Of a stretch of DNA of 63,170 bases, positions 23,601 through 30,695 are shown one piece after another. Position 1 is the first letter of the stretch. Every line of letters starts with the position of its first letter. The DNA is taken from positions 1 to 63,170 of the forward strand of contig JAIVFJ010000335.1 in the NCBI GenBank assembly GCA_025765615.1, written 5' to 3'. A program made the translations under genes and the position numbers. The notes below the pieces were generated by a model. It saw only the letters and a program-made list of their open reading frames with translations. It did no database searches and had not been told where the DNA came from. The stretch comes from Zopfochytrium polystomum. Lineage: Eukaryota; Chytridiomycota; Chytridiomycetes; Chytridiales; Chytridiaceae.

Positions 23601-25208
23601 ACAGTGGCCATGAAGTTCCTAAGGTCTTTGGCCAGCCCAGTGAACTTGTCAGGGCTGGGAACCTTGGGCTCTCTTGCTTGGTTGGCTTGAGGCAGGGGAA
23701 GAGCTTGATGTTCTTGTTGGTGAAGTTGTTGTTGAAGCTGGTGCTGCTGGTGAAGGACTTGTTCTTGAAGTTGGTGTGTCTGTCTTGAGAGGGCTTGTAA
23801 TTGGTCCATCAAGGCTTGGAAGGCAGTTGCATCAGGGAAGGTGTTGTTTGGGTCAGACATGATGGCAGAGAGTAGTGGGAGAGGGTGAAGTGAATTATGA
23901 TGTCAGGAACAGGGCAGGACAGGACAAGGCAGACAAGGAACTGAGAGGAGTGATGATTGTATTGGAAACAATAATTCACTTGAGGGATGGGACAGGTCCC
24001 CCATCCCCCTTTTATACCTTTTGAGAGTCTTCCTTGTCAAGACTCAAAGAAAGTTCCAGAAAGAGCAATTAGTAATACAATGATACCAATGATACCAATG
24101 ACAACAAGACAAGTCAGGAAAGCAAAGAAGGTTCCAGAAGGTTCCACAAGGTTCCATGAAGGAATGTTCTAGAAGGTTCCAGAAGGTTCCAGAAGGTTCC
24201 ATGAAGGAATGTTCTAGAAGGTTCCAGAGGTTTCCAGAGGGTGATTCATAACATGGAACCTATGCGCAAAACAAGCTGGCTATGATGCACATTCGGAATC
24301 ATGTTGGCGAAAACCTCAAGCAAAAGATTAGCGGCATCTACTTTGTCTTTGAGGCCCTTGCCGAACTCAAGCGCAAAGTTGGCCGCGTCGACCCTGCACA
24401 GGTTATGAACCTTATTGATGAGTTCAAGAAACTCCGCATTGGAGAGAAAGAAAGAATCGTGGACTTCCAGCAGAAATTTGAGACGCACTATGCATCCCTA
24501 CAGCGTGCCCGGGAACTCACTCCAATCGACATGCGCGACCAGATTGACATAACCCTAAGTTTTCGCTCTGCTGTCCATGTACTAAACCAAAGTTTCAAGA
24601 ACAACAAATACTGGTTTCCCCAAGTTAACCACTATATGAGCAAGATCGATGACGGCACCATCACAGACATCACTGGTCTGTTCGATTACCTGAAGATTAT
24701 GGAGGCCTGCAACCGCAATCCTGAAGACTTTGTGGAGCCACCTGCTGACCCAGTGAACGAGGCAGCCCTACTCAGCAGTCCCCAAGGCCGACGGAATGAT
24801 GGCCACTCCCGACGTGCAGACAGGTCAGAGCGGCGTCATCCTCGCTTTGACTCTCGTGAGAAGCAACGCAGCAACCGTCGGGAGAGGCCTCGTAAGGAAC
24901 GACCTGACCGAGGTGGTCGCCAGAACCAGGAGCAGTCTGAGCGTCGCCGCAGCCAGAGAGAGAGGGACAGCAACAACAACCCACCTGCAGCATCGGCAAC
25001 TGTTGACCAACAGCAACGAGATGCTTCAGTAGTTGACAGTGTTGTCGTCTGTCACCAGTGTGGCCTCAAGAACCACTATGCCAGAGACTGCCTTGCAAAG
25101 AAAGCAGATGCTCCAGTTGCCCTTGTTGCAGCCCTGGACGCCTCACAGTCTCTCAGCGAGTATGAGCCTGAGTCTGACTACAGTGATTCAGGGGAGTCAA
25201 ATTTTCAG
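20688..25208 (+). CDS. gag: Copia family 1 Gag, interrupted by the gypsy insertion
   Basis: Starts at ATG 20688 (MSVKLVHQALNNPIYFDTWY). Reading 20688-21072 and then 24259-25208 gives 445 uninterrupted codons ending at TAG 25209-25211. The gypsy element and one copy of the TGGAA duplication fall precisely between. The N-terminal half contains an Ala-rich insert (residues about 40-85). A Gag capsid region follows (ELKRKVGRVDPAQVMNLIDE, RIVDFQQKFETHYASLQRAR). An Arg-rich basic stretch precedes a CCHC zinc knuckle C-H-Q-C-G-L-K-N-H-Y-A-R-D-C near residue 392. Gag forms the virus-like particle and binds the RNA. In the present genome the gene is split and cannot give full-length Gag. Confidence 0.9.
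21073..21425 (-). repeat. 3' LTR of the gypsy element
   Basis: 353 bp, TGTCAGGAAC...TTCATAACA on the plus strand, identical by eye to 23901-24253. Minus-strand TATA box (TATAAAAGG) at about 21181-21188. Contains repeated aaggttcc units. Confidence 0.96.
21426..23021 (-). CDS. pol: Gypsy Pol deletion derivative: protease, integrase zinc-region stub, GPY/F, chromodomain
   Basis: A 531-codon open frame overlaps the end of gag in the -1 frame. Domain order is as follows. The aspartic protease has ALIDSGSSCNIID and the downstream VILGLPWL motif. A Ser/Gln-rich repetitive spacer follows, and then the integrase N-terminal zinc region ILKTRHDAATAGHPG ... RDFYWPGMRKNL. The text then jumps directly to the GPY/F module (LKLRPFKILEQINPVTFKLD, IHPVFHVSLLEKF) and ends with a chromodomain (EFEVEQILDAKWFGRTLKFL, VKWKGYSDADNTWEPESNL). 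RT, RNase H and the DDE core are missing, yet the frame stays open across both deletions. Its stop codon TGA (21426-21428) abuts the 3' LTR. The product could not replicate the element itself. Confidence 0.9.
   Translation of the reverse strand: MFLLWLQGACCQGLPKEEAPKLPGPGSLRGNSLDPPPSCPCFITTTSTTNTSDSKPHQLTMDVKIQLSPKSTITTKALIDSGSSCNIIDATLAKSCAIPTIKKSTPLKVHFANHALFKEISHETKLNLHIQDFPPSMVNLEVLDLGSPTFSVILGLPWLQAQNPAIDWVTGQVQPPPIGTVTQNSSQASKSHALKSLIQGSQPSIQGQPQMTAPVSACSSQIPAKIQVSQFTVHSQDSSTAHRAHSHGQVCSSQNPQSKLQVPQFTVQIQDSSSTAHSLCQEQNPQSKIQESQFPVNNSSPTADEHRRTDLAPEGGDGFTPPPKTHLSLLPDSVWAHAISKDPKPHKIQISQEEEKLEILKTRHDAATAGHPGEHKTYELVSRDFYWPGMRKNLQSKRPSPKLDNLKLRPFKILEQINPVTFKLDLPASMKIHPVFHVSLLEKFVANSIPGRVVPPPPPVEVEGEEEFEVEQILDAKWFGRTLKFLVKWKGYSDADNTWEPESNLTHCQDLLLKFKTRYPTKLQKRPKRGR
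22937..23860 (-). CDS. gag: Gypsy Gag
   Basis: 307 residues from ATG 23860. The N-terminus is a Gln-rich coiled-coil-like segment (residues 15-55). A retrotransposon Gag capsid domain follows (KDLRNFMATVENVI, SWYRSLPSTPTTLQELWEGL, EATFGDPYASWTARSKLKHI). A CCHC knuckle C-F-Y-C-G-S-K-E-H-A-V-K-D-C lies near residue 283 before a Lys-rich end. No stop interrupts it. A C-CCA-AAG heptamer in the gag frame (22973-22979) lies just after the knuckle, inside the gag/pol overlap, and would move ribosomes into the pol frame. This is a weaker slippery site than the one in the copia element. The frame looks intact and could be expressed. Confidence 0.92.
   Translation of the reverse strand: MSDPNNTFPDATAFQALMDQLQALSRQTHQLQEQVLHQQHQLQQQLHQQEHQALPLPQANQAREPKVPSPDKFTGLAKDLRNFMATVENVILLQPSRFPSEQVKVLFTSTLLSGQAQSWYRSLPSTPTTLQELWEGLEATFGDPYASWTARSKLKHIKQGKQSCVAYTNQFKQLARDSGYNDAALMELYHDGLHESIQDMLSQSLHIPETLEEYILLAIKIDNRLYSKRLKQRQVGTTSRPTPVPQALTVPEPMQVDAVETLPKGPLSQEEKTRRAQQGLCFYCGSKEHAVKDCPKKKHPNSQVQAH
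23888..23898 (-). other. Self-primer-type primer-binding site of the gypsy element
   Basis: On the minus strand, two bases after the 5' LTR, the sequence ATAATTCACTT is the exact complement (11 of 11) of AAGTGAATTAT inside the LTR (23971-23981). That LTR motif lies about 35 nt downstream of the TATA box, where the transcript should start. No TGG-beginning tRNA-complementary site is present. Confidence 0.85.
23901..24253 (-). repeat. 5' LTR (promoter LTR) of the gypsy element
   Basis: 353 bp, identical to the 3' LTR. Minus-strand TATA box at about 24010-24016. The self-primer motif lies at 23971-23981. Confidence 0.96.
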
Positions 25209-25233
25209 TAGGCCCGAGGCCTCCACCTCGGGC
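25199..25233 (+). promoter_or_regulatory. Programmed -1 frameshift signal at the copia gag/pol junction
   Basis: Slippery heptamer A-AAT-TTT (25199-25205) is in phase with gag. The gag stop TAG is two codons later. After a 6-nt spacer comes a perfect 8-bp GC-rich hairpin: GCCCGAGG (25212-25219), loop cctcca, CCTCGGGC (25226-25233). Slipping back one base enters the open pol frame directly. Heptamer, spacer and stem match the canonical eukaryotic -1 signal. Confidence 0.88.
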
Positions 25234-28200
25234 GCACCAAAAGAGAACCTCTAACTTCCGCTCTGCACCTCATGTTCCAAAATCTGTTGCCCTCCTCTCA
25301 TCGCACTCAGCTGTCTTCAGAGAATCCCCAATTGTTGTTGACACTGGCTGCCCAAGGACCATCCTCAAAGACCTCCACCTGTTCACCTCATACGAAGAGA
25401 AAGACTCTACTGTCGGCACCATAGATGAGGAGTCCCCACCACTCAAGACGAAGGGATCTGGCTCAGCGAGGATTCCCCTACCAAACGGTGTCGAAATTGT
25501 CATCAAGAAAGCATTCTACGCGCCAACTGCATTATACAGTCTCATTGCCACCAATGACATTGAGAGAGACGGGAAGTTCTTTGTCTCTATGGATGTGGAT
25601 AAACCTGGCACCATATTCAACAGAAGCGATAGAACCCCTGTTGGTCGTTGCACCAAACGTCTTGGGCTCCACTTCCTCATCACCAAGAATTCGAGACTAC
25701 ACCGCCTCAGCCATGCCTCTGCTGCCATTATCGCCCTTGCCCACCGCGAACACTACCCAAGCCCAGACGGGCCACCACCTGTTGTGAGCAAGGCCGAAAG
25801 TCTCCGGATTGCTGAGGTTGAAAGACTTCATCGCGCCCTGGGACATGTCGGCTTCCAGCGCCTTGGCTACATGCTCCACCACCGGACGACAGCAGACCTA
25901 CCACCCATCGATGCTTCATATCCCACAAAGTGCCAAACTTGTGTCGCTGCCAAGATGCGCCAAAAGTCATTCCCAGAGCGTGATGAGGAACAACTCCCAT
26001 TTGCCCACACCCTCAACGTTGATGTCAACTCTATCCCCATTACCTCCTTTGATGGCTACAACTATGCAATCACTGTCGTTTGCGAGAGCAGTCGTTTCTC
26101 TTGGGATATTCCTATTGCTCGCAAGAGCGATGCATTACCGTTTCTAATTCACCTGATTCTCTTTCTTGAGAAAACGGAGGGACGCAAAGTACAGGTCATC
26201 CGATTGGATCGTGGCAAGGAGAGCTTCAATCGGACCTTCAAGTCCTTCTGCGACTCCCATGGAATTCAGCTCAAGGCATCTCCTTCACGCACAGCCCAGA
26301 TGAACTCTGTCGCAGAACGCCACATCCAAACTGTCACAGACATGACCCGGTCACTTCTACTTGGCGCACCTAACGTTCCACTCACATTTTGGAGTTACGC
26401 TTACCGTCAAGCTTCGCAAATCAAGAACTGTCTACCAAACATCCAGCGTGGCATCCTCTCTCCGTTCGAAAGCCGCCACCACATCCCACCAATGGTTGGC
26501 CACTTTCGCACCTTTGGCTCCAAGTGTTTCTACCGTGTTAGCCCCAAGCTTCGCAAGAAACTCGATCCCAAGGGCCGTCCTGCCGTTTACCTTGGCAGTC
26601 CCTCACGCTCCATTGCTGTCCTGTGGGAGCTCCAAGAGCAGCGGATCATCTACCAGCGTTATCATGATATTGAGTTTTTTGAAGATGAATTCCCCCAGTT
26701 TTTGGGAGTTCACGCTGTGAGGGGGGGATTTGGAGACATCAGCGTTAATCTCCCTTCACTTTCAGACTTGGATGACCCTGCATATGAGAAAGCAGTTCAA
26801 TCAATTGTAGATGCAGAACAGCACCTTCACCAGCTACTTCAGCAGAAAACCCAGCAGAAACATCAGCGCCAGAGTAAGGGGGAGCACAGCAGCACACCAG
26901 CGCCAGCACCAAAGAAGCGAGGTCGCCCACGCAAGCCATCATCACCAGCAAGGCTACCAGTGAGCATCTCAGCAGAGCCTCCACCACCAACAGCTGTGCC
27001 TGCACCAGATGTCGAGCAGGAGCCACCCCCCAAACGGAAGCGCAGCACAACAAAGAAACCAGCAGCAATTGCTGGGCAGGAGCCACCCCCTAAGAGGAAG
27101 CCAGGCCGACCGAGGAAACACCCAATCCCACCTGACCCGGTGAGTCACTCCAAACTTCACTAAACTAATTCTTCCTTTCTACACCATTCCCTTTTCAAAT
27201 TTTCTCCTCACAACCAAAAACAATTCAAAACCATTAACGTCACCTCACGTCGCCCCACACTATCGCGCACAGGAAGCCTCAGCACCAGCCACTGCCGATG
27301 CCCCGGAGACCTTTCCGCCCAGCGACGCAAGGGGCGGTGGGCCCAGCGACCTGGAGAATTTGCCCAGGTCCAGCGCAGAGGCTCATCAGCAGGCGGGTCG
27401 GGATGGTGAGGGCCCCGCTTGGGGGGGCCCTGCGTCGCCGGACGTCTCGAGTTCTCTATCCGCAAGGGGTATTGACAGGCCCAGTGGTGAAGTGGACCCC
27501 GCCGCATCAGGCGAAGTGCTACCTGCTGACAGCGCCCCTGTTGTGCAAGATGTGCTGTTTGCGTGTGAGCCTGACGAGGACTTAGACGATAACAATATCC
27601 AGTCAGTCTACGAGTCTGACACTGACGATGAAGACAGACTCCTTTACGCCTTCAACGTCAACTCCAACTCAATCAAAGTATCCCCAGACACATACAAGGA
27701 TCCACTAACGCACGAGGAGGCCATGGCATCGCCTCATGCAGAGCAGTGGAAGGAGGCCGAAGAGTATGAGCTGGATATGCTTCGCAAGATGGGAGTCTTT
27801 GTGGAGTCAGCAGCTCCACCTGACACCAACATCGTCAGCTGCAAGTGGGTCTACAAGCTCAAGTTCAAACCTGACGGCACCATTGAGCAGTTCCGTGCTC
27901 GACTTGTTGCTCGTGGATTCACCCAGCAGCCTGGCGTCGACTTCACCTTCACCTACTCCCCAGTTATTAGAGGCAACACACTTCGTTGGATGATTGCCCT
28001 CAGCACCCTGTACGGCTGGGACATGGAGATGATCGACATCTCCTCAGCCTACCTATACGGGATCCTAGACATACCAATCTACATGGCACCACCACCTGGC
28101 GTATCGATCTCCCCTGGACTAGTGTGGCTACTGCTGAAGGGTCTCTACGGGCTGAAGCAATCAGGACGGACTTGGTATCGGCGTCTAGCCCTCCACCTTT

Positions 28201-29420
28201 GATCAAAAGGCTTTGCTCAGAGCTGGGCAGACCCCTGCCTCTTCTGGCGCCGGACCAAGTGCGGGCTCTGCTTCATTCTGGCATACGTCGACGACCTTCC
28301 ACTCTTTGGCCACACTGCTGCCATCAAGGAGGCTGTTGCGGACCTCAAGACAGAGTTCAAGCTTCGAGAGCTGGGAAAGCTCAGCTACATTCTCTCAATG
28401 GAAGTCATTCGTGGTTCAAACTTCACAATTCTCCATCAGACTAACTTCCTCCGGAACTTCCTCTCGCGCTTTGAGGCTAAGCACGGACCTGTAACGCCTC
28501 GCAACGCACCACTCAAGGTAACAGCCAAGCTCACCCCTCGCGACCGGCACTCCACCGACCCAAGTGAGGAGAGCGTCGACAGCACTGAGTACCTCCATGT
28601 GATTGGCAGCCTCAACTACGCTGCAACGTCAACGAGACCAGACCTGGCACTCAGTGTCAGCTTGCTTGGTTCCTTTGCTCAAGACCCGTGCATCCGGCAC
28701 TGGCACGAGCTACTTGACGTTGTGGGGTATGTCAAGGCCACCTCCACAGTTGGACTTCGCTACAGCTCAGACAGGAACAACCAAGTTGTTGGCTATGCTG
28801 ATGCATCATACAACTCCCGCCACGACTCTCGCTCACAGATAGCATACCTGGTTCTATTAGCAGGAGGAGCCATAGCATGGAAATCAACAAGATCAGCAAC
28901 TGTCCCAACCTCATCCACAGCAGCAGAGTACATTGCACTCAGTGAGCTTGGTCGGGAACTTGAAGCCATCAACAACCTCCACCTATCAATCCAGCATCCC
29001 CTCAAGCTACCAATCATTGCCTACGAGGACAACACACCATCGATCCACATGACAGTTAACGACCTTCACACCGATCGCTCCAAGCACATCCGCCTTCGGT
29101 ACCACCACATTCGGTCACTTGTTGAGGAGGGACTTGTGCAAGTTGAGTATGTCTACTCGATGGACCAGCTTGCAGACCTCCTCACCAAGCCACATGGACG
29201 TGACATGGTCTATGAGGGTCGGACTCTACTTGGACTGGTTGACTCAACTGAGAAACCAAGACGATACATGCAACGTCACAAGAAAATCCTAGAGACAAGA
29301 TCAAAACGACGTGAGGAACATATTCGACAAAAGAGTATCAAGAAGAAGGAACGGAAGAACTTGGACCACGCTGTGGCGTGGAAGTCGCGGCTGGCGCGCC
29401 AAGGGAAATCAGCAGGTTAG
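25206..29420 (+). CDS. pol: Copia family 1 Pol (protease, integrase, RT, RNase H), one in-frame TGA
   Basis: Entered by -1 frameshift. Protease motif IVVDTGCPRTIL (about 25330-25365). Integrase has the zinc region LHRALGHVGF ... CQTC and a D,D,E core (NVDVNSIP, IRLDRGKES, NSVAERH). A Pro/Gln-rich tail bears two AT-hooks (RGRPRK, PGRPRK). A predicted intron (27140-27272) joins this to the RT part in frame. RT has KWVYKLKFKPDGTIEQF, DISSAYLYG, LLKGLYGLKQSGR and catalytic AYVDD. RNase H has GYADASY ... STAAEYIALSEL ... EDN ... SKHIRL. The only defect between intron and stop (TAG 29418-29420) is TGA at 28200-28202, between LALHL and SKGFAQSWADPC in RT. It is either a recent inactivating mutation or a readthrough site. 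The element is otherwise close to intact apart from the gag insertion. Confidence 0.88.
27140..27272 (+). other. Predicted spliceosomal intron inside copia pol
   Basis: 133 bp, donor GTGAGT directly after a complete codon (ccg) and acceptor CGCACAG before gaa. Removing it joins the integrase frame to the RT frame in phase 0. Unspliced RNA stops at TAA within the intron (27161-27163). CTAAT- and TTAAC-type branch candidates are present. Splicing itself is not demonstrated. Confidence 0.6.
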
Positions 29421-29694
29421 GCCCAACAGGGAGGGGGAGGGCACTGGACAAAGTTTTCTTTACCTTTTGCCTTATTTGGCTCTTCATGTATTTTCTATTC
29501 CTACCCTTTTGAAGTTCACTCCTCAGCAGTATTTTCCCAGATATTTTCACTTCCTTTCCCTGCCACGGTTTTCCCAGATCGGCCAATTGATTTGGGTTTT
29601 TCATCCGAGCAGGGGCTTCAAGCACTCTTCCCCAGTTTCTTACCCCTGGAGGGTTTTGTTTGAAGTCTAGGAAGGGCGCGTGTGCAAGGGGGAG

Positions 29695-29831
29695 TGTTGG
29701 AATATGCCCCCGCGAAGAAGAAATGAAAAAAAAAAAAGAAGAAGTTGATCACAGACTTGACTTGTCACACCATCCTGCTCGCACGACGACCACGACCGCG
29801 ATCACCATCGCCTCACTGCCAGATTCCAACA
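29695..29831 (+). repeat. 3' LTR of copia family 1
   Basis: 137 bp, partner of 20299-20434, followed by the GAAAA duplication. Confidence 0.95.
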
Positions 29832-30206
29832 GAAAATGTGAACCCTTCTTCGGGCCGATTTGGAGCTGGATGTTTAACCCTTTCGGCACCACAGTGCCCC
29901 CAGTGGGATATTTCGTCGTTTTTACAAGCTTCCCTGATGGACTGCTTCAGATGACACCAGCAAAGAGCGAGGTGGGGGGAGATATCGAAGTGAGGGGATG
30001 ACTCTGCATCGAATCATTATTCCCATTTGATTGAATTTTTCCAACGAATCACAAAATGAAACGATTCCACCAGTGGCCGATTTTAGGGTCCGTTTTCTCT
30101 CGTCTCACTCCACGATTGCATTAAGAGAAGTCCCTCGAGGAGCCCCCAGGCCTTTCAAGTGCCGGTACATGAATCTTCTAAGCCCAGTATCCTTCACAGT
30201 AGTACG
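29832..30206. other. Intergenic flank of the copia insertion
   Basis: No gene is seen before the ATG at 30207. A TTAACCCTTTCGGC sequence (29874-29887) resembles the termini of the piggyBac-like elements further right but has no partner here. Confidence 0.4.
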
Positions 30207-30544
30207 ATGAGTTCAGAAAATGCGCCGCCAACACCAAATGTGGGACAATCGGGAAAAGTTCCTCACACGGTTGCAGTACCACTGGGGCTCAACGAAACTG
30301 TTATTGCAAACAAATCAGCAACTGAACTGCGAGTCATTATCAGTAAGTTGGCTGGGCTGTTTGGCAAATGCATCTCATAACACTGACAGGTTTTTCACAA
30401 GTATTCCTCTGGCTAAAGCCTTACTTCAAAAGGAGACTCATCTTCGAGGAACCATGGTGGAACGTCAGAAGCACTTTCTGGGACACTGTAAAATTGGAAG
30501 CAGAGAACCCCCAAGGACTCACCGATGGTCCTCTTTTTGCATGA
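30207..30544 (+). pseudogene. 5' fragment of an unrecognised gene, cut off by a copia remnant
   Basis: Exon 1 at 30207-30342 (MSSENAPPTPNVGQSGKV...), a short GTAAGT..CAG intron (30343-30389, 47 bp) and exon 2 from 30390 give a protein-like frame, FSQVFLWLKPYFKRRLIFEE then PWWNVRSTFWDTVKLEAENP. The frame ends in TGA (30542-30544) exactly where homology to the copia-family-2 LTR begins. The Trp/aromatic-rich second exon does not look like transposon sequence. I do not recognise the family. The rest of the gene appears to be lost. Confidence 0.4.
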
Positions 30545-30545
30545 G

Positions 30546-30695
30546 GAGTATTTGTCATCAGCGCAAGCAGCGCCCAGGTCTGCATTGGCAGTGGCTCGCT
30601 CTCCCATGGGCATTGTGAGAATGATAACTGACAGTCACAATAGGTTCAGGTCCGTCTTGTGCCTCTTGCTGCTAACCAGTCAGTTCTGCCTAACA
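30546..30695 (-). repeat. Truncated 3' LTR of copia family 2
   Basis: Reverse complement of the first ~150 bp of the 411-bp LTR at 11959-12369 (starts TGTTAGGCAGAACTG on the minus strand). It adjoins the RNase H end of the pol remnant to its right, with a G-run polypurine tract between them. Confidence 0.85.

Larger units (their letters stand above)
21073..24253 (-). mobile_element. Internally deleted Ty3/gypsy chromovirus with identical LTRs, TSD TGGAA
   Basis: 353-bp LTRs at 21073-21425 (3') and 23901-24253 (5') read identical base for base. The element is flanked by perfect TGGAA duplications (21068-21072, 24254-24258). Coding orientation is minus. It retains gag, protease, a piece of the integrase zinc-binding region, the GPY/F module and a chromodomain, but lacks reverse transcriptase, RNase H and the integrase catalytic core. 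The internal region is only 2,475 bp. It inserted inside the gag gene of the copia element and is therefore the younger of the two. An A/G-rich polypurine tract (AAAAGGGGGA on the minus strand, 21431-21440) precedes the 3' LTR. Confidence 0.96.
20299..29831 (+). mobile_element. Near-complete Ty1/copia element (family 1) carrying a nested gypsy element
   Basis: Bounded by LTRs of 136 and 137 bp (TGTTGGAAT...ATTCCAACA) and by perfect 5-bp duplications GAAAA (20294-20298 and 29832-29836). The LTRs differ by one substitution (position 20402 a versus g) and one A in a homopolymer, so the insertion is young. A purine tract (aagggggag) precedes the 3' LTR at 29686-29694. Internal order is Gag, protease, integrase, reverse transcriptase, RNase H, which defines Ty1/copia. 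Without the nested 3,181-bp gypsy element plus its duplication, the element is about 6.35 kb. A truncated relative lies at 50171-50890. The primer-binding site after 20434 does not match a standard initiator-Met tRNA end. Confidence 0.95.

Noticed and set aside
29874..29895. TTAACCCTTTCGGC, resembling a piggyBac-type terminus
   Set aside because: No matching inverted end or second TTAA-anchored partner was found nearby. The similarity is limited to about ten bases.
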